In this document: positions 25,848 through 33,493 of the stretch, piece by piece | How the letters are laid out: every line of letters starts with the position of its first letter | Numbering within the stretch: position 1 is the first letter of the stretch | Origin: an uncultured Propionivibrio sp. | GTDB lineage: Bacteria > Pseudomonadota > Gammaproteobacteria > Burkholderiales > Rhodocyclaceae | Reading direction: 5' to 3' | Length of the DNA: 34,999 nt | Assembly: GCA_938040985.1 (NCBI GenBank) | Contig: CALHZD010000131.1 | Coordinates: 1-34,999, forward strand | Notes under the pieces: model-generated | What the model was told of the DNA's origin: nothing | The model's database searches: none | Seen by the model: the letters and a program-made list of their open reading frames with translations, nothing else | Made by a program: the position numbers and the translations under genes

Positions 25848-26390
25848 TCAGAAATCGGTATCGGATTCGACACGGCGATCGTTTTCCGGTTTTCCAAACA
25901 GCTGATCCAAAATGAGCAGCGCAGCGCCCAGCGTAATCGCCGAGTCGGCGAGGTTGAAAGCGGGCCAGTAATAGCCGGCGGCATGCCACTGAATGAAATC
26001 GACAACGGCGCCAACGCGGACGCGGTCGATGACATTGCCCAGCGCCCCGCCCAATACAAGCGTAAGCGCCAGAGACAGGCGGCATTCGCCGGCGTGCCGG
26101 CGCAGCAGAACGATGATCCAGGCGGATACCGCCAATGAAAGAGAAGTGAAGAACCAGCGCTGCCAGCCGCCCGCACTGGAAAGAAAGCTGAATGCTGCCC
26201 CCGGGTTGAATGTCAGCACCCAGTTCCAGAACGGCGCGAAATAGCGCGTCTCACCGATGCGCAGTGCGTCGAGCGCCACCCATTTGCTGGCCTGGTCGAG
26301 CAGAATAATCAGCCCGGCCAGGCCAAGCCAGGCCGACCAGCCGCAGCCGGTATTCCACCGCCGCGCCACAGGCGCAGGTCGCTTATGCAC
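25848..26390 (-). CDS. lspA: Lipoprotein signal peptidase LspA (signal peptidase II)
   Basis: LspA is the inner-membrane aspartyl protease that removes signal peptides from prolipoproteins. Four hydrophobic segments are visible (about residues 18-36, 78-96, 107-121 and 147-163). The catalytic aspartates are D131 in VVDFIQW and D149 in FNLADSA, and conserved LLDQASKW and GNVIDRVRVG are also present. GTG 26390 is the chosen start, overlapping the ileS stop by eight bases and giving 180 residues. ATG 26414 would add eight residues. Neither has a strong ribosome site, so coupling to ileS translation is likely. Confidence 0.93.
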   Translation of the reverse strand: MHKRPAPVARRWNTGCGWSAWLGLAGLIILLDQASKWVALDALRIGETRYFAPFWNWVLTFNPGAAFSFLSSAGGWQRWFFTSLSLAVSAWIIVLLRRHAGECRLSLALTLVLGGALGNVIDRVRVGAVVDFIQWHAAGYYWPAFNLADSAITLGAALLILDQLFGKPENDRRVESDTDF

Positions 26391-29181
26391 AGGCACGGGG
26401 CTCGCCGTCGCCATATAGATTGCTGACGCAGCGTCCGCAGATTTCCGGATGCGCCGGGTCGGCGCCGACATCCTCACGCACATGCCAGCAGCGCTCGCAT
26501 TTTGTATAGGCGAGCGGCGCGCAGACGATCCTGTCTTCGGCGCTGCGTACCAGCGTCGTCTTCGAGCAGATGAAAACAAAGCGCAGGTCATCGCCCAGTG
26601 AAGCCAGAAGAGCGTATTTTTCGCCATCGGCGTACAGCGTGACTTCAGCTTGTAGCGACGATCCGATCTTGCCGGCGATGCGCAGGTCTTCAAGCGCTTT
26701 GGTCACCTCGGCGCGGTAGGCGCGGAGCTTGCCCCATTTGTCGAGCAGGACGGTTTCGTCCGCGATCTCCGGCAACGCTTGCCATGTGTGCAGCATGACC
26801 GAATCCTCGGCATTGCCGCTCACGATCCGCCAGACTTCTTCGGCGGTGAAGGAGAGGATCGGCGCCATCAGTTTGACGAAGCTGCGCGTGATGTGCCAAA
26901 GCGCGCTTTGCGCTGAACGGCGCGCCCTGGAGTCTGCGGCGGCGGTATACAGGCGATCCTTGAGGATATCAAGGTAAAAACCGCCCAGGTCTTCCGAACA
27001 GAAAGTTTGCAGCGCCTGGACAACGCGGTGGAATTCATACTTGCCGTAGTCCTCTGCGCATTGCGCTTGCAGACGGCGCGTCATGGCCAGCGCATAGCGG
27101 TCGATTTCCAGCCACTCGCCGGTCGGCAGCATGTGCCGGTCGGCGTCGAAGTCAGCCGTGTTGGCCAGCAGAAAACGCAGCGTGTTGCGGATGCGGCGAT
27201 AGGCTTCGACGACGCGCTTGAGAATTTCATCCGAAATCGACAGTTCGCCCGAATAATCGGTGGCGGCGGTCCATAGCCGCAGGATTTCGGCGCCCAAGGT
27301 ATCGGAAACCTTTTGCGGCGCGATGACGTTGCCCATGGATTTGGACATTTTGCGCCCCTTGCCGTCGACGACGAAACCGTGCGTCAGCAGCGACTGGTAG
27401 GGCGCGCGCCCGTCGATGGCGCAGCCGGTCAGCAGCGAACTCTGGAACCAGCCGCGATGCTGGTCGGAACCTTCGAGGTACATGTCGGCCGGATATTTGC
27501 AGTCGCTCTCGTGTGAGCCGCGCATGACGGAAAGGTGCGTTGTGCCCGAGTCGAACCAGACATCGAGCGTATCTTTCATCTTGCGGTACTGATCGGCTTC
27601 GTCGCCGAGCAGTTCTCTGGCGTCAAGCGAAAACCAGGCTTCGATGCCCGCCTGTTCGACGCGCTGGGCGACCTGTTCGATCAGTTCCGGCGTGCGCGGG
27701 TGTAATGCGCCGGTTTCCTTGTGCAGAAAGAAGGGGATCGGCACGCCCCAGTTACGCTGGCGCGAGACGCACCAGTCCGGGCGGGTGCGGATCATGGCTT
27801 CCAGGCGGGCGCGCCCCCAGGCGGGAAAAAACTGCGTTGCATCGACGGCGCGCTCCGCAATCGTGCGCAACGAAGGTTCGCCGGCGTGTGCGCAATGTTC
27901 CATGCCGATGAACCATTGCGTCGTGGCGCGGAAGATGATCGGCGTTTTGTGCCGCCAGCAATGCGGGTAGCTGTGCCGGATTTTTTCGCTGTGCAGCAGG
28001 CGGCTGCGGGCTTGCAGCTCCTGCAGGACGAGCGGATTGGCTTCCCAGACGGTCTTGCCGACCAGGGGGGCGACCGAGAGCGGAGGCGTGCCGGGCAGGA
28101 AGCGCCCGTCGTCGCCGACCGGATTGTCTACGGGCAGGCCGTAAACCTTGCCGATCAGGTAGTCGTCGGCGCCGTGCGCCGGCGCGGTGTGAACAAAGCC
28201 GGTGCCGGCATCGTTCGTCACATGCGCGCCGCAGATGATGGGTACCTGACGCGCGTAGAACGGGTGCTGGAAGCGGATGTTCTCCAGCGCTTTGCCGGAG
28301 GCCGAGGCGAGCGTTCTGCCGGCCAGCGCATAGCGTTGCAGGCAGCCTTCGGCCAGTTCGCGGACGAGGATCAGGGCGCCTTTCGGCGTTTCGATGAGGT
28401 CGTAAACGAAATCCGGATGGGCGCTGATGGCGACGTTGGCGGGCAGTGTCCAAGGCGTTGTCGTCCAGATGACGGCGAAAGTCGGCGCGGGCAGCGTGTC
28501 GAGGCCGAACGCGGCGGCCAGTTTGCCGGCATCGTCTGCGGCAACCTCAAAGGCGACATCAATGGCGTCCGAAGTTTTATCTTCGTAATCGACCTCGGCC
28601 TCGGCCAGCGCCGAGGCGCAATCCAGACACCAGTTGACCGGTTTTAAGCCCTGATAGAGATAGCCTTTCTCCAGGATTTTGCCGAGCGCGCGGATTTCGT
28701 CCGCTTCGGTTTTGAAAGCCAGCGTCAGGTAAGGGTTGTCCCAATCGCCCAATACACCGAGGCGGATGAAGTCCTTTTTCTGACGCGCCACCTGCTCGTT
28801 GGCAAAGGCGCGGCACAGCGCGCGCACTTTATCGGCAGGAATATGTTTGCCGTGCAGTTTTTCGATCTGGTGCTCGATCGGCAGGCCGTGGCAGTCCCAG
28901 CCGGGGACGTAAGGGGCGTCGAATCCGGCCAGCGTTTTCGAGCGAATGATGATGTCCTTGAGAATCTTGTTGACGGCGTGACCGATATGGATATCACCGT
29001 TGGCGTAGGGCGGGCCGTCGTGCAAGACGAAGCGCGGGCGGCCTTTCGCCTGCTGGCGGATCTTCTGGTAAAGCTTCTTCTCCTGCCATTCCTTGACCCA
29101 CTGCGGCTCGCGTTTGGCGAGGTCGCCGCGCATCGGGAAGGGCGTATCGGTCAAGTTCAGGGTGTGCTTGTAATCGGACAT
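26383..29181 (-). CDS. ileS: Isoleucyl-tRNA synthetase
   Basis: This 932-residue class I synthetase charges tRNA-Ile and edits misactivated valine. HIGH is at residues 65-68 (GDIHIGHAVNKI) and KMSKS at 611-615 (GRKMSKSMGN). The editing domain lies between, with TTTPWTLPANVAIS and GTGFVHTAPAHGADDY. The C-terminal zinc finger CERCWHV...CGRCVSNLYG is complete, which marks the bacterial type-1 enzyme rather than the mupirocin-resistant type-2 form. The start MSDYKHTLNLTDTPFPMRGD at ATG 29181 is conserved. It begins nine bases after the ribF stop and overlaps lspA by eight bases. Confidence 0.97.
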   Translation of the reverse strand: MSDYKHTLNLTDTPFPMRGDLAKREPQWVKEWQEKKLYQKIRQQAKGRPRFVLHDGPPYANGDIHIGHAVNKILKDIIIRSKTLAGFDAPYVPGWDCHGLPIEHQIEKLHGKHIPADKVRALCRAFANEQVARQKKDFIRLGVLGDWDNPYLTLAFKTEADEIRALGKILEKGYLYQGLKPVNWCLDCASALAEAEVDYEDKTSDAIDVAFEVAADDAGKLAAAFGLDTLPAPTFAVIWTTTPWTLPANVAISAHPDFVYDLIETPKGALILVRELAEGCLQRYALAGRTLASASGKALENIRFQHPFYARQVPIICGAHVTNDAGTGFVHTAPAHGADDYLIGKVYGLPVDNPVGDDGRFLPGTPPLSVAPLVGKTVWEANPLVLQELQARSRLLHSEKIRHSYPHCWRHKTPIIFRATTQWFIGMEHCAHAGEPSLRTIAERAVDATQFFPAWGRARLEAMIRTRPDWCVSRQRNWGVPIPFFLHKETGALHPRTPELIEQVAQRVEQAGIEAWFSLDARELLGDEADQYRKMKDTLDVWFDSGTTHLSVMRGSHESDCKYPADMYLEGSDQHRGWFQSSLLTGCAIDGRAPYQSLLTHGFVVDGKGRKMSKSMGNVIAPQKVSDTLGAEILRLWTAATDYSGELSISDEILKRVVEAYRRIRNTLRFLLANTADFDADRHMLPTGEWLEIDRYALAMTRRLQAQCAEDYGKYEFHRVVQALQTFCSEDLGGFYLDILKDRLYTAAADSRARRSAQSALWHITRSFVKLMAPILSFTAEEVWRIVSGNAEDSVMLHTWQALPEIADETVLLDKWGKLRAYRAEVTKALEDLRIAGKIGSSLQAEVTLYADGEKYALLASLGDDLRFVFICSKTTLVRSAEDRIVCAPLAYTKCERCWHVREDVGADPAHPEICGRCVSNLYGDGEPRACA

Positions 29182-29190
29182 GGTGATCAC

Positions 29191-30132
29191 TCAGTGCGAA
29201 AAATAATGTTTTGCGGAAACGATGTCCCGGGCAATCTGCTGCCGGAGCGCATCAAGGCTGGCAAATGCCTGCTCGTCACGCAGTTTGTGCAGAAAGCGGA
29301 CACAAATGTGGACGCCGTAGAGGTCGCCGGAAAAATCGAACAGATGGACTTCCAGTATCGGCGCCATTTCGCCGCCGAGACTTGGGCGCAGGCCAAGGTT
29401 GGCGACGCCTGTACGGCGGCCTGTCGGCAGACCGTCCACTTCGACGGCGAATACGCCGTTCAGCGGCGGTCTATGGTGTTTGACACGGATGTTCGCCGTC
29501 GGGACGCCCAGTCGCCGGCCAAGCTGCCGCCCGGGCACGATACGGCCGCTGATTGCATAGGGCTGGCCGAGAAGCCGGGCGGCGGCTTCCATGTCGCCGC
29601 CTTCTAATGCCTGGCGTACCAGCGAGCTGGAAACCCGTTTTCCGGCACAGGCCACGCCGGAAAGCGTTTCGACCGTGAAGCCATGCTGTTGCCCCAGGCG
29701 CCGGAGCAGCGCGATGTCTCCGCTGCGTTGTGCGCCGAAGCGGAAATCGTCGCCGACGACGAGATGCGCGACGCGCAGCCTGTCGACGAGAATATCATTG
29801 ACGAAATTTTCAGCCGGGCAGGCGGCCAGCGCGGCGCCGAAACGGCAGACGTAAGCGCATTCGATGCCCTGGCCGGCGATGCGCTCCAGTTTTTCGCGCA
29901 GCGTGGATAAGCGGGTCGGCGCGCTGTGCGGCGCAAGAAATTCACGCGGATGCGGTTCAAAGGTCAATACGGCCGGATTCAGCGAGCGGGCGTTCGCGGC
30001 GGCTTTGATCCGGCTAAGCAGCGTCTGATGCCCCAGATGGACGCCGTCGAAATTGCCGATGCCCAGCGCCGTAGGCGCTGGCGCTGGTCGAAAAAAGTCA
30101 CGGGAGCCGCAAAAGCCACGGAAAACGAGCAT
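29191..30132 (-). CDS. ribF: Bifunctional riboflavin kinase / FAD synthetase RibF
   Basis: RibF phosphorylates riboflavin to FMN and adenylates it to FAD. The 313-residue protein has the nucleotidyl-transferase motif GNFDGVHLGH at 26-35, then FEPHPREF and VGDDFRFGAQRSGD, and SSSLVRQALEGGD closing the N-terminal domain. The C-terminal kinase domain has LGVPTANI, GVFAVEVDG, GVANLGLRPS and EVHLFDFSGDLYG. ATG 30132 is used; a TTG at 30144 would add four residues. It is the first gene of the ribF-ileS-lspA-ispH operon, a common proteobacterial order. Confidence 0.95.
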   Translation of the reverse strand: MLVFRGFCGSRDFFRPAPAPTALGIGNFDGVHLGHQTLLSRIKAAANARSLNPAVLTFEPHPREFLAPHSAPTRLSTLREKLERIAGQGIECAYVCRFGAALAACPAENFVNDILVDRLRVAHLVVGDDFRFGAQRSGDIALLRRLGQQHGFTVETLSGVACAGKRVSSSLVRQALEGGDMEAAARLLGQPYAISGRIVPGRQLGRRLGVPTANIRVKHHRPPLNGVFAVEVDGLPTGRRTGVANLGLRPSLGGEMAPILEVHLFDFSGDLYGVHICVRFLHKLRDEQAFASLDALRQQIARDIVSAKHYFSH

Positions 30133-30190
30133 GGCAGGTCGCAAAAATCAGGAAAGTCAGAAAGGCCAGATGAGCCTGGAAAAGTGATGA

Positions 30191-30196
30191 ATTGTA
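30191..30196 (-). promoter_or_regulatory. Possible -10 element for the ribF-ileS-lspA-ispH operon
   Basis: On the - strand this reads TACAAT in the context CATTACAATTC, a 5/6 match to the -10 consensus, about 60 bases before the ribF ATG and just after the stop of the EAL gene. No good -35 is found at normal spacing. A GGCTGG/CCAGCC stem at 30216-30232 overlaps the end of the EAL gene and lacks a T run. Confidence 0.3.
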
Positions 30197-30212
30197 ATGG
30201 ATTTGCCGGCGT

Positions 30213-31517
30213 TCAGGCTGGCTTTTCCAGCCGTTTCTGGTACCAGTCGATGAACTTGTCAGGCGGCAATCCAGGCGCGAACAGAAAACCTTGCAGGTGG
30301 TCGCATCCCATCTCCGCGAGAATTTGGGCCGATTCGCGCGTTTCGACGCCTTCGGCGACGACGCGTAGGCCCAGCCGGTGCGACAGGCCGATAATCGATG
30401 CCGTGATTTCACGGTCGCGCTGCGACGTGGCGATGTTGCGGACAAAACTCTTATCGATTTTAACTTCATGCACCGGCAGATTTTTCAGGTTGGACATGCC
30501 CGAAAAGCCCGTGCCGAAATCGTCGATCGACAGCTGCGTGCCGAGCTGACGGAACCGTTCCAGCACATCGGCGACGTGCTCGGTGTATTGAACCATGCTG
30601 GTTTCGGTGATTTCCAGCAGCACCATCGATGGATCGATATGCCAGGTCGCCAGCGCCTGCCCGAACAGATCGGGCATTTCCAGGTCGAGCAAATCGTTGG
30701 CCGAAAGGTTGACCGACAGGCGCAGGGCGATGCGGTGCGCCGCCAGTTCTTTACAAATATGGCCGAGGCGCTGGAAAAGCCAGCGGTTGAAAAGCTGGCG
30801 CAGACCGAGCCGGACGATGGTGGCGAGCAACTCCGGTGGAGAAACCCACTGGCCGCTTTCACGCCGCCAGCGCAACAGGCATTCGGCGCCGATGCAGGCG
30901 CCGCCGGTGGCTTCGACCTGTGGTTGCAGGTAAAGCTGAAGTCCGCTTTCCGACTGGAAAGCCTGACGGATTTCCTGGTCAAACGATTTCAGGCGATCGT
31001 CCAGCTTTTCCATATCCGCATGGTAGAGCGCCTGGCCTTCTTCGTTGTTTCTGGCGTGTATCGAGGCGATTCGCGCCGATTGCACGAGGTACAGGGCATC
31101 CTTGCCGTCTTCGGGATACATGGCACCGCCGCAGGTCGCCGCCAGCCGCAAGGCTATGCTGTCGATGTTCAGCAGATAGGCGTCGAACATCCGATGCAGC
31201 TTGATCATGGCCATCGTCAGGGTAGCGCTGCTGCGCAGGTCGGGTAGAACCAGCAGCCATTCGCGCGGCGTGATGAGGTAGAGCAGATCCTGCGGGCGTT
31301 TGATGTCGCGCAGGCGGCCGGCGATTTCATGCTGAAATCGTTGCAGCGATTCCGGTTGAAGCCGGTAGAACGCCGTATCCGGCTCGAGGGCGAGCACGAT
31401 GACGCCCAACGAAGCCGTCCGTGACTGGCGCGCCAGTTCCGGGATGTCGAGCAGTGCCGTGGTCAGTTCGGCGGGAAGAAAGTATTCGGCGGAAGCGTCG
31501 GTTACGTTTGTGTACAT
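30213..31517 (-). CDS. EAL-domain protein with degenerate GGDEF half, probable c-di-GMP phosphodiesterase
   Basis: This is a 434-residue cytoplasmic protein with no membrane segment or signal peptide. Residues about 1-170 keep the GGDEF-domain outline, including GAMYPEDGKDALYLVQSAR and ARNNEEGQALY, but lack the GG(D/E)EF signature, so cyclase activity is not expected. Residues about 180-430 are an EAL domain with its key residues in place: E212 (written ECL instead of EAL), N270, E302, D332/D333, K353, E389 and Q409, with loop 6 as DDFGTGFSG. It is probably an active phosphodiesterase giving pGpG. It follows the HD-GYP gene by 54 bases on the same strand, suggesting a joint c-di-GMP function. 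Confidence 0.88.
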   Translation of the reverse strand: MYTNVTDASAEYFLPAELTTALLDIPELARQSRTASLGVIVLALEPDTAFYRLQPESLQRFQHEIAGRLRDIKRPQDLLYLITPREWLLVLPDLRSSATLTMAMIKLHRMFDAYLLNIDSIALRLAATCGGAMYPEDGKDALYLVQSARIASIHARNNEEGQALYHADMEKLDDRLKSFDQEIRQAFQSESGLQLYLQPQVEATGGACIGAECLLRWRRESGQWVSPPELLATIVRLGLRQLFNRWLFQRLGHICKELAAHRIALRLSVNLSANDLLDLEMPDLFGQALATWHIDPSMVLLEITETSMVQYTEHVADVLERFRQLGTQLSIDDFGTGFSGMSNLKNLPVHEVKIDKSFVRNIATSQRDREITASIIGLSHRLGLRVVAEGVETRESAQILAEMGCDHLQGFLFAPGLPPDKFIDWYQKRLEKPA

Positions 31518-31571
31518 CAGAAAAGGCGCCGGAAAGCGTTGGGAAGCGTCGAAAAAAGCTGCGTGAGAGCG

Positions 31572-32960
31572 TCAGCTCAGGAAAAACTCCGTCGGATCGA
31601 TACCGTAGGCATTGAGCGGCAGGGCTTTGATGATACGGTACGGTTCGCCGGTCGGCGTCGACGGCTCATAGATCAGATCCAGGTTGCGCGGGTGCCGTTC
31701 GACGGATTTATCCGGCGCCAGCAGTACCAGCAGGCGCGGTTTGAGGCGACGCACCTGGTTTTGCTGGATGACGATGGCGACTTCGCCCGAATTGAGTTCG
31801 ACGAGCGAGCCGATCGGATACAGGCCGACGCACTGTACGAACTGATCGACGATGGCCGCGCGAAATTGCGTATCCCGCAGACGGGAAAGCGTTTCCAGCG
31901 CTTTCTGGCTCGATACGGCGGGACGAAAAACGCGACGGCGCGTCATTGCGCAATACGTATCGATCAGGCCGGTCAGTTCCGCATCCATGCCGATGCTGTC
32001 GCCGCGCAGCCCCTTCGGATAACCGCTGCCGTCATAGCGCTCATGGTGTCCTTTGACGGTTTCGATGACTTCCGGGGGGAAATTCCCGCTGTCGCGCAAC
32101 ATTTCGACCGAATACCCGACGTGGGCGCGCAGCTGCCGGCTTTCCGCCTCGCTCAACGGCGGCGTTTTGCCGAGGAGGTCGGGCGGAAGGCGAACCTTGC
32201 CGATGTCCTGCATCAGCCCGGCCTGGCCGAGCATCTCGATATTCCGCCGCCCCAGGCCGAGGAAGCGGCCGAACACCATCAGATGGACCGAGACGTCGAC
32301 AGCATGGTCGTAAGAATACTGATCGGTGGTGCGCAGGCGGGTCAGCCAGAGCAGGGCGTCGGGGTTGCGTTCGACGCTGGCGGCCATTTCCTCGATCAGG
32401 CCATGCACTTTATCGAGTTCGACGAACCCTGAGGCGTCGGTCGCCTGTTCGACGGCCACCAGCGTGCGGTGAGCGTCATCGACGATGGGCGCCGCATACG
32501 CCATTTCTTCTTCCAGCGTGCTGCCCGGAGCCGGCGGCAGGCTGCGTCGCTGTATGGCGGCATGTTCGGCATCCGCCGGTTTGTCCGGCCGACGTTTGCG
32601 CAACTTACGGATGAACGCAAAGAAATTGCTTTGCTCCGCATCTGTCGTGGCTGTCGTGTATGAGACCGTGCGCGTTGATGTGCCGTCAGTTTTAAGACTT
32701 GCCGGCGTGCGCGGCCGTTCGGAGAAGTGCTCGCCAAGCGAGCGCCGCCGGTCGATGAAAACATGCCGGCAGAGCCGGCGAAGCTGTGCGAGTTCTTCCT
32801 CGCTTTCGACCAGGAAGCCTTGCAGCAAAAACGGCGTGCCTAGCCACGGGCGATCCAGCGATGAGACGAACATGCCGATGCGTAAGTCTTCGACGCCGAT
32901 TTGTTCGTCGTTCTGACCGGCATCGTTCGCTATGTCTGTTCCTGGATTTTCACTGTTCAT
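31572..32960 (-). CDS. DUF3391 / HD-GYP domain protein with altered HD motif
   Basis: This 462-residue soluble protein carries a DUF3391 domain (about residues 15-150, starting IGVEDLRIGMFVSSLDRPWL) and a C-terminal HD-GYP domain (about 190-370). HD-GYP proteins hydrolyse c-di-GMP at a di- or tri-iron centre. HHERYDGSGYP is intact at 305-315 and the upstream H in YSYDHAVDVS is kept. The usual HDIGK is QDIGK at 251-255, and the usual DxxDAMT is DTYCAMT at 334-340. Metal binding and activity are therefore in doubt, and it could act as a binding protein instead. The start codon overlaps the end of a small upstream ORF as ATGAACAGTGA and has no ribosome site of its own. Confidence 0.88.
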   Translation of the reverse strand: MNSENPGTDIANDAGQNDEQIGVEDLRIGMFVSSLDRPWLGTPFLLQGFLVESEEELAQLRRLCRHVFIDRRRSLGEHFSERPRTPASLKTDGTSTRTVSYTTATTDAEQSNFFAFIRKLRKRRPDKPADAEHAAIQRRSLPPAPGSTLEEEMAYAAPIVDDAHRTLVAVEQATDASGFVELDKVHGLIEEMAASVERNPDALLWLTRLRTTDQYSYDHAVDVSVHLMVFGRFLGLGRRNIEMLGQAGLMQDIGKVRLPPDLLGKTPPLSEAESRQLRAHVGYSVEMLRDSGNFPPEVIETVKGHHERYDGSGYPKGLRGDSIGMDAELTGLIDTYCAMTRRRVFRPAVSSQKALETLSRLRDTQFRAAIVDQFVQCVGLYPIGSLVELNSGEVAIVIQQNQVRRLKPRLLVLLAPDKSVERHPRNLDLIYEPSTPTGEPYRIIKALPLNAYGIDPTEFFLS

Positions 32961-33126
32961 CGCAATTTGTGCTTACGTTGACACGGAGATATTCGGCGTA
33001 TTCGGCTTTCTTGGCGCCGGCAGGCTGCGGGAATGCGGGCTGCGCGGAGAAATGCGCCGGCGCGCCAGGAAAAGCCGAGTCTATCAGCGTATTCATAGGT
33101 TGTCGCATCGGCAGGTCATAGAACAT
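32950..33126 (-). CDS. Possible 58-residue protein coupled to the HD-GYP gene
   Basis: I do not recognise this protein. The frame begins MFYDLPMRQPMNTLIDSAFP, is Ala/Pro-rich in the middle and ends LRVNVSTNCDEQ. AGGGA lies six bases before the ATG at 33126. The frame stays open upstream to ATG 33183, but that start has no better ribosome site. Its stop lies 11 bases inside the HD-GYP gene, which has no Shine-Dalgarno of its own, so translation of this ORF may deliver ribosomes to that start. It could be a real small protein or only a leader. No membrane segment or signal peptide is seen. Confidence 0.45.
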   Translation of the reverse strand: MFYDLPMRQPMNTLIDSAFPGAPAHFSAQPAFPQPAGAKKAEYAEYLRVNVSTNCDEQ

Positions 33127-33493
33127 GTGTAATCCCTGACAATCGGGCATTGTAAACCTTTCCCGTCCTGCGGCAGTTTCCATGTGGCCGATTCATAACC
33201 AATGTCACGCTATTATTTATAACGCTATCATTCTTGTTTGGCTACAGCCTCGGCGCAGGTTCGGGTAAAAGCGCCGGCAAAAAATTGGTTCTTGCATTGG
33301 GGGGAACAAGCCAGCAGTTAGAACGGATCAGGCGCAGGCATTTATGGAATAATGCGCACCGCAGCGCTGCGAAGATAATGCGAAAAACAGGGTCAGGCCA
33401 TAGGTGGCCGGCTGAAGAACCCCGTATCAATATTTGGAATCCGGAGAGGCTCTGGATAGGGAATAGGCATATTTCAAAATTTCGGGAGGAATC
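33127..33493. other. Intergenic region upstream of nhaC with two dyad symmetries
   Basis: No gene is supported. A TATAAC box at 33218-33223 lies in an AT-rich patch and could be a + strand -10, without a clear -35. A perfect 12-bp palindrome, CGCAGCGCTGCG, is at 33360-33371, and a GGCCA-TAGG-TGGCC hairpin is at 33396-33409. The leader to nhaC would be about 260 bases, long enough for a structured regulator, but I cannot assign one. A TTG-started frame from 33234 overlaps nhaC and has no ribosome site. Confidence 0.4.

Noticed and set aside
25835..26176. Upstream in-frame extension of ispH across lspA
   Set aside because: IspH family proteins begin at MRIILANPRGFCAGV. The extension is lspA read in the wrong frame.
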